Below are positions 31,874 through 41,845 of a stretch of DNA of 64,000 bases, piece by piece. The first letter of the stretch is position 1, and every line of letters begins with the position of its first letter. Source of the stretch: Fonsecaea monophora (taxonomy: Eukaryota > Ascomycota > Eurotiomycetes > Chaetothyriales > Herpotrichiellaceae); NCBI RefSeq assembly GCF_001642475.1, contig NW_019173933.1, positions 434,001 to 498,000 on the forward strand, read 5' to 3'. The position numbers were made by a program, and so were the translations under genes. Below the pieces are notes generated by a model that saw only the letters and a program-made list of their open reading frames with translations, searched no databases and was not told the origin of the DNA.

Positions 31874-33034
31874 ATGGCTCAAGTCGATGGCTTCTGCGAC
31901 CCTCGCTTTGAAAAAGTCCGCAAGGCGTTCCAAGAAGAGCTGGACACGGGCAATGAACTGGGCGCCAGCATCGCTGTCAATCTAAAAGGTGAGAATGTTG
32001 TTGATATTTGGGGAGGACATCTGGACCAGACACGGACTCAACCGTGGAACCGTGACACGATCGTCAACATATGGTCATCAGGCAAAACAATCGCGAGCCT
32101 TGCAGGCCTCGTTCAGGTCGATCGCGGTCAGTTGGACGTGGACGAGAAAGTGTCAAAATATTGGCCAGAATTTGCCGCCAACGGCAAAGAAAATGTCCTT
32201 GTGCGCCATTTTCTCTCTCATACCTCGGGCGTTTCTGGTTTCGAAAGTCCAATAACGTGGGACGAGATCTATGACTTCCCAAAGTCCACTGCTCACTTGG
32301 CCAGACAGAGCCCCTGGTGGGAGCCAGGAACAGCTTCAGGCTACCATGGAATCAATATGGGCCACTTGATTGGCGAGCTTGTACGTCGGACAAGTGGAAA
32401 GTCGATGAAAGATTTCGTTGCCGAAGAGATTGCTGGTCCGTTAGGCGCCGACTTTCAGATTGGAGCCCTGGAGCAAGACTGGCCTAGAATCTCACCTCTA
32501 GTTCCTCCACCGCCATTGGATCTAGATTTCTCAGCAATGGACCAAAACAGCGTAGCGGTGAAGACGTTCACGGCACCTCCTTTTGACGCTCTGAACGCAC
32601 ATAAACCAGAGTGGAGGAAAGCTGATATTGCTGCTGTCAACGGCCATGGAAACGCTAGGTCAGTGGCGCGAATACTATCGGTCATCACGCTCGGAGGCAC
32701 CGTGGATGGTGTGAAGCTTCTATCACCCCAGACGATCGACCTAATATTCCGCCAACAAGCTGATGGAGAAGACCTCGTTCTCTTGATACCTCTTCGCTGG
32801 GGAATAGGATACTGCCTCACTGGCGGCGGAACAGCCAAGACTCTACCCCATTGTCCTCAGGGGAAGATCTGCTTCTGGGGTGGCTGGGGAGGAAGTCTAG
32901 GGTATATGGATCTTGATCGGGGCCTGACATTCTCCTATGTGATGAATCGAATGGCAGAAGGCACGATGCAGTCAGCGAGAACCGAAAAGTACTTCCGGGC
33001 TGTCTATGAAGCACTTGGTGTCATACTCCCCTAA
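31874..33034 (+). CDS. Class C beta-lactamase-fold serine hydrolase (EstB-like)
   Basis: Single exon, 386 aa, from the first in-frame ATG (MAQVDGFCDPRFEKVR). Catalytic motifs: SSGK (Ser68-x-x-Lys71), a Tyr in SGYHGINMG (Tyr157) and a C-terminal WGGWGGS box in place of the KTG of true lactamases. Other family marks are VNIWSSGKTIASLAGL, LVRHFLSHTSGVSGF and WEPGTASGYHG. The sequence is closest in kind to EstB-type esterases and fungal acyl transesterases rather than penicillinases. There is no signal peptide, so it acts inside the cell, probably on ester or amide substrates linked to the neighbouring acyltransferase-like and amidohydrolase genes. Confidence 0.92.
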   Translation: MAQVDGFCDPRFEKVRKAFQEELDTGNELGASIAVNLKGENVVDIWGGHLDQTRTQPWNRDTIVNIWSSGKTIASLAGLVQVDRGQLDVDEKVSKYWPEFAANGKENVLVRHFLSHTSGVSGFESPITWDEIYDFPKSTAHLARQSPWWEPGTASGYHGINMGHLIGELVRRTSGKSMKDFVAEEIAGPLGADFQIGALEQDWPRISPLVPPPPLDLDFSAMDQNSVAVKTFTAPPFDALNAHKPEWRKADIAAVNGHGNARSVARILSVITLGGTVDGVKLLSPQTIDLIFRQQADGEDLVLLIPLRWGIGYCLTGGGTAKTLPHCPQGKICFWGGWGGSLGYMDLDRGLTFSYVMNRMAEGTMQSARTEKYFRAVYEALGVILP

Positions 33035-33299
33035 AAGACTAGATCAAAAGTACTAGTCGATTTCTTGATGTATATTTGCGTCCCCAGCAAACCGAGCCAT
33101 AACCGCTCCAGTCGGATACATGAAGACACCGCGAGATTGCAATCGTCACTCTTCTGGCAGTCAAGTTTGTTTCCAATAATAGTTGCTGAGGTGTTGATAG
33201 AGGAGGAAGCCGTATTCAGCACAAACTATACTGTGACAAATTTCCGTGACTTTCTAAAGACGTCGTATTTACTACTCCGAGTCAACACAGTAAGTGTGT
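33035..33299. other. Short intergenic region
   Basis: Immediately downstream of the beta-lactamase-fold gene. The minus-strand NmrA-like relic does not continue into this stretch, so the relic is cut off here. Confidence 0.4.
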
Positions 33300-33740
33300 A
33301 GAGGAAGCTTTTCACCATGCTGTGCCGCCTTCTTGTTCGCTCCCCATTCGGCAGGAACAAACCATTTGACTCCCGCAGCGATAGCCAAATTGGCAAACTT
33401 GATTTGTTGTAGGATGTTGGACGAGCTCAGGGCGCAAATCACAGCATCTTGACCTTGGGACGCCGCCTTCAGGCCCTTTTCCGGACAGGAATCATGGATT
33501 CGAAGAACCACCACCTCATCCTTGATGGAGTTGGATAAGACAACAGAATATACCGTTTTGGGCAATCGAGCTAATGGTGCATGGGATGCAGCCACCGAAG
33601 CCTGCGCCTGCTCCCATTTGTTGCTGGTCGGGTATGGTGAGAGTGGTGGTCGCAATTGACAGCCCTTCGACGTAAGCAGCAAAAACCGTGGCGAAGGATA
33701 GGAGAACGCAGGCCTGCGGCTTGGTGTCAACGTCACAACT
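33300..33740 (-). pseudogene. NmrA/isoflavone reductase-like relic
   Basis: One minus-strand frame reads SQGQDAVICALSSSN then FANLAIAAGVKWFVPAEWG. That matches the segment of NmrA-like NAD(P)-binding reductases after the second Rossmann strand (GQDAV, AAGVKRF.PSE). The glycine-rich N-terminus is only hinted at in another frame (AAYVEGLSIATTTLTIPDQQ). Nothing of the C-terminal two thirds follows: the frame stops at 33272 after HTYCVDSE. It is therefore truncated and frameshifted. It once may have belonged to the cluster. Confidence 0.5.
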
Positions 33741-35029
33741 CGCCATACCTGATGCTGGTTAGCAAGGTCATGACATTCTTACAGATGGTGTGAAGCGACT
33801 CACTGCCCAGGAAGATGCCAGACAGCGTTATGGCCACAATCATCTAAGTCTTTATCCACCCAAGATCTTTTGCAATATACCCACTGAGGCACTCTCCGAG
33901 AGTCCACATAGCCCCTGTCAAACAAGCTATCCAGCCCAGCCTCTCTCTCCGGCAACCCGTAGGATGGGGTAGCTCTTGAGCGAGGGTCACATAACCACCT
34001 CCAATCTTTCCCCAGTTCTTTCCCAGGGCTCATGGGTGCTGGTTTAAACAACGTTGAAGCTATGGGGTATCAATCTCTGAACTGGGCCTGTCCGCCAAGA
34101 GGTTGCGCTGGGACATTATGTAAACAACCGTGGCGACTTTCTCCATTGCTATTCGTGGTGAAATGGTAGGTCCGCAGGGTGAGATCTCTTGCAAGAGAAG
34201 GGGTTCCTTGACCTCCGCTAGTACCTGGATGAATTTCCTCGGACATGATTCCTGGCGCGGGCTGCCAGGAATTGATAGGAAAGTAGTTCCTAAAGGCTAC
34301 GCATACTGGCACGTACAGTGATACCTCCACTACCAAACTTCTTTGACGTCGGGCCCCTGAATATTCGTCAAAGACAGTCGATTGACAGGTATACTATGGG
34401 CGGCAATCCGTCGACCAGGATATAAGTAGAGACACTAATTACCACATCCGAGCACGAGTCAATGTTACTCTATCGCCTGAGGATTAGATTGTAAATCTTA
34501 TGGTCCCCAACCCCTCCAGAGTTGGATCAACAAATATTCCAAGGGATAGGGATCTGTTGGGAATCGTACCTAGCAAGTCAGCTGATATTACAAGAGTATA
34601 AATATCGACCTCGGGATGGAGTGGGCAGGAATATATATTGAAGAAGTTAGCTCAATGGTTCTGAAGTACACCTCAAAGTGGAACTTGTAGTCACAATGCG
34701 AGGTAGACTAGCCGAGAACGGAAATATTCCGTGTCCTTTCCGACCAGAAAGCTATACCCTATTTGACGGATCGTATGTTGGCGATGCTGCCTGATATCCC
34801 CACACTTAATTGGACGAATCTGAAGATGGTGAAAGTCGTTGAGCCTCAAATACTAAAACAGTAGGAATTTAATACTTCAATGTACCCAACCTGAGGCGCA
34901 CCACATCAGAACCATCTCACTTCACAAAATTGAACTGTGGATGCATGTGTGAACAAGGTAGCCAGAAATAACAAAGAAAAAGAGACAGAAGGAATGCCTC
35001 TAAGCGCAGCGGCCAACCACATTGCTCAT
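33741..35029. other. Degraded, gene-free region
   Basis: No intact gene. On the minus strand at about 33785-34020 a hydrophobic frame persists for about 65 codons (KIGGGYVTLAQELPHPTG, later WIACLTGAMWTLGECLSGYI). It is interrupted by one TAG before continuing IVATTLSGIFLGS. It may be the remains of a membrane protein, which I cannot name. From 34340 to 35000 the sequence is AT-rich with only short frames. Confidence 0.35.
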
Positions 35030-35220
35030 TACAACCGTACTTGCACAACATAAAGATCAACATCATCGACGACGAAGTCACAGCGGTGGACGTGGACAGA
35101 CGAAAGGTGATCCTGCACCTCAAAAGCCACGGCGAATCCGATGTAGGGGGCTACGACAATGAATATGTCTGGGTTCTGACCTTCACAGAGGATGGCAATG
35201 AGGTTGAATCAACTAGGTAG
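35030..35220 (+). pseudogene. SnoaL/NTF2-like relic
   Basis: The plus frame at 35050-35217 reads IKINIIDDEVTAVDVDRRKV, then VILHLKSHGES and GGYDNEYVWVLTFTEDGNEV. This is the second half of a SnoaL-like (ketosteroid isomerase/NTF2 fold) domain, where YxNEYV and FxEDGK are typical. A TAG at 35218-35220 stops it where relatives continue for about ten more residues. No matching N-terminal half is seen upstream. An alternative is a real exon ending at the AG|GTAGTA there, but no partner exon was found. Confidence 0.4.
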
Positions 35221-35566
35221 TACTGGATGGAACAACCGAGGGAGCATGCAAGGAAGCAACCAGGCTGGCATGGTGATCGTCATGGAAGACTTGGAACGTC
35301 TAAATTCGGCCTGGCAATCCGAACTCAGTCCGGGGGAATTTGTGGAGACGAAAAATTAGCGCCGTGAAGGTTTGTCGTAGCTCTCGACACCAGTGTGCAC
35401 ACAGATATCCATGGCCCTCAATGCAAAATAATGGTCACAAGTACTTTGCATGCCGACTTAATCATCACCACATATAAGCCTATGTTTCCTTGACTCTCTG
35501 TCTGTCTGTTGGCCAGCTAAGCTCTTCACCACCACCGTAGAAATTCTCATTGGAAAATCGGTCACG
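35221..35566. other. Promoter region of the aldo-keto reductase gene
   Basis: Frames are short. CT-rich sequence (TTGACTCTCTGTCTGTCTG) lies about 75 bp before the chosen ATG. Nothing else is seen. Confidence 0.4.
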
Positions 35567-37056
35567 ATGGAACGGAATGGACTGGGGACTTACAGAGTCC
35601 TTTCCCGTACCGCGGCTGTGCGGGTGTCGCCTTTGCAACTGGGCACGATGTCTTTGGGTGACGCTTGGACCCAAGTAAAGTCTTCTCCTCCCCTTGTGTA
35701 GGCGTGTGTGTTGGAATGGCCAAGTGCTATGTCATGGTGCTCGACTCTGGGACATGGACTCGGCATCTCCGCGCGGATAGCGTTCGTGACGATATTGTCT
35801 TTAAGAACAATCGGCTGACTATCTGACTTGCCGTTCATAGATAATGGGTAGTGCTAACAAGGAAGATTCCTTCAAGCTGCTCGACACCTATTTCCAGAAA
35901 GGCGGAAACTTCATCGATACGGCGGTGAGTATCTACATGCCACTTGAGCATCTACTGCTGGGCCGTGGTGGCTGACAGTGGAATGCGACGACAGAGCAAC
36001 TACCAAAATGAATTGTCAGAGAAATATGTTGGCGAGTGGATGAAAACCCGCAAGAATCGGGACCATATCATCCTTGCCACAAAGTAAGACTGTTGTAAGG
36101 AATGGCGCCCGCGGCCAACGACTTCTGACGCCTCTTGATGACAGATACACGATGCCCTATAAACTCTATGAAACGGGCCCAGGCACTGGCATCAACTACT
36201 CTGGCAACTCTCGCCGCAATTTGTACACGAGCGTGAGAGACTCTCTCCACAAGCTCCAGACGGAATGGCTCGACATCCTTTACTTGCACATGTGGGTGCG
36301 TACTTCCCTGCTTGCCGCACCTGTCGAGAAGAAACATACCCCTTATCATTGTGTCCCTGTTAGGACTGGTCTGCTTCGATCCCCGAGGTAATGGACTCTC
36401 TGCACAACCTGGTCGAGCAGGGCAAGGTTCTGTACCTGGGGATTTCTGACACTCCAGCGTGGTTGGTGGCTGCAGCCAACGACTATGCTTTGTTCCACGG
36501 CAAGACGCCCTTTTCCATCTACCAGGGCAAATGGAGTATCGTCGACCGCGATTTCGAGCGCGACATCATCCCGATGGCCCGTCATTACGGCATGGCCTTG
36601 GCTCCATGGGGGGTCCTCGGTGGAGGAAGGCTGCAATCGAAGAAATCAATCGAGGCGCGGAAGGAAACCGGCGAGGGCATTCGAAGCCATCAGGGGACAG
36701 AACAGACCCCGCAAGAGGCCGCTGTCAGCGCGGCACTCGAACAGGTCGCCAAACAACTGGGGAATGTCCCGGTTCCCGTTGTCGCGCTGGCCTATATCTT
36801 GCACAAGGCAGTGGATATCAATGTGTTCCCCATCATCGGGGGTCGACGAGTCGAGCAATTGGAAGAAAATCTGCAAGCATTGGACATCCGGTTGACTCAA
36901 AAGCAAGTCGACGCCCTGGAAGGTGTGGTGCCGTTCAACCTCGGCTTCCCAAACAACTTCATCAAGGAGAATTCGCAGGTGACAGGCAAGACATTGCCGT
37001 TCATTGATCCTGCCGGGCCAATTGTCTGGGCAAGCCGCCCTGCCCCAAAACCATAG
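35567..37056 (+). CDS. Aldo-keto reductase (aryl-alcohol dehydrogenase / AKR9-like)
   Basis: Five exons, 35567-35674, 35841-35924, 35995-36083, 36145-36295 and 36364-37056, give 374 aa with all joins in frame. The tetrad is visible across the splice joins: Asp in GGNFIDTA, Tyr in SNYQNELSE, Lys in ILATKYTMPYK and His in ILYLHMWDW. Other marks are SPLQLGTMSLGDAWTQ at the N-terminus and the NADPH-binding FPIIGGRRVEQLEENLQAL near the C-terminus. Fungal relatives include aryl-alcohol dehydrogenases and norsolorinate reductase. It should reduce an aldehyde or ketone with NADPH in the cytosol. The 5' exon is short and an upstream coding exon cannot be excluded. Confidence 0.9.
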
Positions 37057-38824
37057 AACACACACCTCGAACCCTAATCACATAGAACAAGAATTTAGAA
37101 GGGTAAGGATCTAGGAGCTAGATTGATCGAAAGCATTATCGTGACAAAGTGACCTCTGGGCCACAGTCTAAGGGGCAAGGCTTGGAAAGTCGTTGAGCAC
37201 GATTCCTCGTGGGTCTCAATGGGGGCATATGCCCTCGAGAATAGCCTTGGTAGTTTGCCCGGTAGACGTAGGTAGCTGTACGGAGTAATATATGACCGCC
37301 AACATGGGGAAGCCCAGGAACCCGCCCAGGCTCTAGACTGACCCCAAGCTAAGGCTGGAACACCTCGTACCTTGTAATTGCGTGTGCAGCTGGGCAACAT
37401 AGCAATGCTGGACCGAACAGCGAGCCATCCAACCTACATCGTGACGTTTGTTGGTCTGTACAGTCAACTGGCACCATCGGTACGCCTTACTCTTTCTCGA
37501 AGCCGGGGAGAAACTTTGAGACCTTGGGTAAAGAAATTCGCTGCCAGGAGGAAACCATGGCAGCGACCTCGCGGTTCATGGCAATGGTGTCAGACTCGTT
37601 CGGGTCCCTCAGCACATCTACTGTAACAAGTCCAAGACCCGAGGTCCCAGACTTCAACATCGACTACTCCAATACTGAAACTAGTGAGGAAAACACGGCG
37701 AACAGCCTACGAGCACACTGCTATACCTGCCAATCCGAACACCCCTGAATTCCTGCCTCATTGGGGACGGAATTCTGTCACCCACTGGGGTGCGTGCGAC
37801 CGATTCCGGAAATTCCGCCAAAAAAGACGTAATAAATACGGGGCAAACCTTTCCAATGTCTGTACCTCTTCCACGACCAAACCCCAGACTTCTCTCTTGC
37901 TCCCACAAAAGAAAAGATAAAAGGCGCCGCATAATCTGCCAGGGCGTTGACAAAAGCCGTGGCTCGAAACAACAGAGAGATTCTTCAGCTCCGTCCTCGA
38001 CAATATCATATCCGGCAAAAACAAAAGAGACTGTCACATGTGTTCTTCGTTTGCGTCTTTGAATCCATACCGGAATAGTTACATAGGACGCAACGTCTAA
38101 TTTTCATGTCCTGGCGAGTAAGTGAGGAGCAAGCCAGCCAGCTTTCTTCCCGTTCCGATGCATGTGAAGCAGGCCGCGACTAAATCGTCTCAGGAAAGAT
38201 TCAGCGCGATATACAGGCCTGCCCGGAGGAGCAAGAAGTATATCAGCCTGGAGACAGTCGACGAGCGCCACATCAGAGCCTGGCGAACGAATCGGGAATT
38301 GGTGGGAGTGGCCGCAATATATTCAATATGGTGGTGATGGGAAGGTAGTCCATGTTATCTCTAGCTTTCGTCCACAGCAGACACCGTCAGAGCCCAGAGT
38401 GCAATATGGTCCAAAGGGACTATAGGATGCTAGAATTCGGTATGTGCGAGGACAATCCTGTAGGTGACAAGACGCTGCCGACCGTCCTATAGCAGCTATT
38501 ATCGAGACAAGCCATCGAAGATGCGAGTATCATGACAGACACATTCGAGCCAAAGCAAACCCGTTCAAGATACTGACCGGCATCTCGACAATATCCATGT
38601 TACCAGTAGCTGAGGTTGATGATTCCGAGTTTTGACGAGTATCAATTCCCAAACCCATGGCACAATGTTCAATTGCAGATTGTGTCACCAGAAGCTTGCG
38701 GAGGCCATGATGCTGTATCGACCAAGCTTCATAGTCTTCATTCTCCTGTTTAGGTCGCATAGATGGCAAAATTAAGCTCCTCGGGCGACTCTGCGGGACC
38801 GTTCCAGCTTCTCTCGCCCGAATC
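37057..38824. other. Intergenic region, 1.8 kb
   Basis: No supported gene. One plus-strand frame at 37524-37748 has protein-like composition (MAATSRFMAMVSDSFGSLS, later FNIDYSNTETSEENTA) but no domain and no partner exons. It may be another relic. Confidence 0.35.
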
Positions 38825-39335
38825 TCAGCATCTGAAGCCGCCATCAGCACTGATGACCTCGCCATCAATGAAGCTGGACTCTTCGCTCAGAAGAAAGGCG
38901 ACAACGTGAGCGATCTCAGTCGGCTTTCCAATCCGTTGGAGGGCTGTAGCATCAACGAGAGGCTGAAAAGTCTCAAGTCCTCCAGCGTTGTGAACTGCTG
39001 GAGTGTCGATCAATCCCGGCGCCACAGCATTGAAGCGGATACCTCTGAAGCCGTATTCCTTCGCTGCGGCTCTGAATGATGCCATTAGTGCCATGCTTCG
39101 CAGCCCCGTACAAACTGCACCCAGGCATGCCGTATAGGCCCGTGCCAGAGGTGACGCAGACAACACTGCTCTCACGGTTCAGGTGCGGCAACATGGCTCT
39201 GATGCAGCTAAAGTGCCCTTGCAGGTTCATGTTGATCATACTGTCAAGCTCCTGGTCGCTCAGCTCTCCGAGGAAATCCGGTATCTGTCCTGCCCCAGCA
39301 ATGTTTGCCGCTCCGTCGAGGTTGCCGTGCTGTCG
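38825..39335 (-). pseudogene. Short-chain dehydrogenase relic, truncated and frameshifted
   Basis: One frame reads NLDGAANIAGAGQIPDF, INMNLQGHFSCIRAMLPHLN, then SLYGAAKHGTNGII (catalytic Tyr/Lys of YxxxK). The rest, AAAKEYGFRGIRFNAVAPG, then EVISADGGFRC, is in a frame shifted by one base. The switch occurs between about 39070 and 39095. The glycine-rich TGxxxGIG cofactor motif that should precede NLDGAANIAG is absent; a plus-strand fragment of another SDR abuts at 39335. The gene cannot make a working enzyme as it stands, barring a sequencing error for the frameshift. Confidence 0.65.
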
Positions 39336-39337
39336 GG

Positions 39338-39499
39338 GCCATGTACGACTTGATTTACGTCGAAAATCCACCATTTCGGGTGGTGCTGGGCTCGGACGCG
39401 TACTCTGCCATGTTGTACAAGCTGGAGAGAGACAAGGCCAACGTGCTATCCATGGAGAAGGTCACGAAGAGTACAGACAAGGGAGTGAGAGATTCGTGA
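39338..39499 (+). pseudogene. C-terminal fragment of a second SDR, opposite strand
   Basis: The plus-strand frame reads ENPPFRVVLGSDAYSAM, then LERDKANVLSMEKVTKSTD, and stops at 39499. The pattern PPxRxxLGxDA followed by a basic helix and S.STD is the usual C-terminus of fungal classical SDRs. Nothing of the cofactor or catalytic region precedes it; instead it abuts the truncated N-terminal side of the minus-strand SDR relic. Confidence 0.45.
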
Positions 39500-39674
39500 T
39501 ACTACAGTTTACCGCCCTGGATTCAAGGATAGATATGAAGAAGACATCAGCCGCTGGCCCGAGATCAGACACTACAAGTAGATGGCCAGGTAGCCGACTC
39601 AACCAACCCCATCTCCCTACGTTATCGTCCTCGGTCGACTGACACACTGTCCATCATGGATGGCCCAGTCATGT

Positions 39675-40784
39675 TCACCAGGTGATTTCTCCCGGAACCT
39701 CTGAGGGTTCCCCATGTACATGTTGGAAAACAGGTGCCCACATCGCTGCGGCCCGTTGCGAGGGAGTACCATTCGCATACGGTCGGGGTTGCACGACCAA
39801 CCTTTTCTCTCCTGAAACCTCCACAAGCTGGCCGGCAATGTCCTTGTTGTCGAGGAAATACAAGATTGCATCTATCACACTGTCCATTGACGTTGTACTA
39901 CAGAACAGAGGTTTGTCATCCGGGAATGCTCAGTGCTCACAGGGAGTCCAAGTGGTGATATGCGTACTTTTCGTATCCATTTGCGTCGATCAAAGCTTGA
40001 GGGACAACCTCTGCCCTCACAATCCCGGGGGCGACAGTGTTGAGCTGAATGTTCTCTTTCTATACAAGGCTGTCAGCATCATAACACCATCGCGTGGCGG
40101 CAGGAGACTTTACTTTCTGCAGGATAGGGGCAATGGCCAGAGAAAAGCCAATGACCTGCCGTCCGTGTCAGCGATCTTCGCGTCGGGTCTACCAGACACA
40201 AAGCAGCAGATAGAGACGCAAGAAAGTGCTTACCGCAGCCTTGCTGCCACTATACTCTGGATATATTCTCGAACCATATAGCCCTGCTACACTGGCCACC
40301 GTGACGATTTGGCCTCCGGGGGTGGCATTCTGTCTCATGAAGTGTATGGCCAGCTGTACCCCATACATTACCGCCTTGAACGTCACATCAACTCCTAGGG
40401 TGTTTGGCTCCGGTGGCACCTCAGTGCTGTCTCGATGTCGGAAAATATAATAGGACGATCTCTCCACGATACCGGCATTCGGAATAAACGCATCCAGCCT
40501 TCCCCAGAGCTGCTTCACTTTCTGGAAGGCTTCCGCCTGCTGTTGGTAGCTCGAAACATCGCACTTGATGAAGATGGTGTCCGCCGATAGTTTCTCACCC
40601 TGTTCTTCGAGGATGTCGAGGATGGCGACGTGCCAGCCCCTTTTCACCAAGTTGCGTACCGCCAGGGCACCGATGCTAGTCTTCTGTACATCAGCTCCAG
40701 TATTCTTAGGGAGAGGTTGGGTCCGCTTACTGCGGCACCGGTGATAATGGCCACTTTTGCCGTATTTGGGTCATAGACAGCCAT
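39675..40784 (-). CDS. Short-chain dehydrogenase/reductase
   Basis: Five exons, 40731-40784, 40234-40680, 40114-40155, 39968-40059 and 39675-39897, give 285 aa. All introns are 50-78 bp and keep frame. Cofactor motif TGAATSIGALAVRNLVKRG is built across intron 1. Other motifs are IFIKCDVSSYQQ, FIPNAGIVE, VTVASVAGLYG (catalytic Ser) and YPEYSGSKAAV (Tyr161/Lys165), then LNTVAPGIVRAEVV. The acidic residue after strand 2 (AILDILEE) favours NAD+. Classical SDRs of this type oxidise or reduce alcohols and ketones. It marks the right end of the accessory block and, unlike its neighbouring SDR relics, is intact. Confidence 0.9.
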
Positions 40785-41845
40785 ATTGATTGTTGATTTG
40801 GCGGTTGGGTCAATGTACAGATATTCATATGCGATTGATCATGTCGAGTCGTGGGACCTTGGAGACATTATGTCGGATCGCGTCACATCAAATGGTGTTA
40901 GACGAGGTAGTACTTCTAACCTCCAAAGCAAATCGTCCTGATCAACCATTCGAACCTTCAAGGGGTGAGGGGAGGAAGGGGTCCATTCGCGTGGAAATCC
41001 CGGTGCTGAAAGGGAACCAGAACGCACGGCAGCACAAACAGGCTTCGAATCTTTCCACCACAGCCCTTTAAGCTTGCCAATGGTAGCAGAAGCCTGAGTA
41101 CAACCCAGACATTGAATGCACCCGGCCACCTCATGTAGAGCGCGCGGATTGGCTCGTGTCGCTTTGGCCGTCATTTTGTCGGGCGGAACATCTTCTTCAC
41201 CGGATTCTGTTTCCCGTTTTGTTTACTATACAGTTGAGGTGTTACTGTTGCTACCTTTCATGCGGAAGAGACGGTTGATGGCAACATTCCGAACTTGGAT
41301 CACCATGGCAGGGTCGGAGACCAGCACAAAGACCCGATGTGCTGCGAGAAGCTATGGCCAACTACTGTCGGAGATGGATTTTGCCCTCGTTATTGATGTA
41401 CGTGGGACCCAGGAACCGTCACGGCAGCAATTCTTGTGGAAGCCATATGGAATCCCTCACGATGAGGAGCTCAGCTACCTTTCCACCCTAGTTCACGTCC
41501 TTCGCTACAATTGCAATACCTTGTACCATGGCCGACCTAGGTTCTCCCCTGGTTCTCTAGTGGCTGGTAGACCCCTGAGTTTGGTAGGAATCCAGATCTT
41601 CTCCGATAGTTGCGAGCTTTAGTAAGGCGGAGTGGCAGGAAGAATCTGTGTCGACCCGACGAAGACGACTTGTACAGACGCGAAGCTGTATTGTCAAGAG
41701 AAACGTCAGTGCCATCGTAACATGGACATATTGCATTAATATAAGACTCCGTAACAACCCCAAGCCCCCAAACACCAGACTTCGGGCAATCAACGAACAG
41801 AAGCCAGAAAAGAAATACATTAGTAGCGGTAGCAGTCCACCAGGG
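40785..41845. other. Intergenic region with one unsupported frame
   Basis: This holds the promoter of the SDR gene. A plus-strand frame with an ATG at 41116 runs 168 codons to 41622 (SEMDFALVIDVRG, HDEELSYLSTLVHVL), but I recognise no domain and see no supporting splice structure. I leave it as a possible hypothetical gene only. Confidence 0.3.

Noticed and set aside
14829..33034. Penicillin or other beta-lactam biosynthetic cluster
   Set aside because: No NRPS or isopenicillin N synthase is present, and the acyltransferase homologue lacks the peroxisomal signal.
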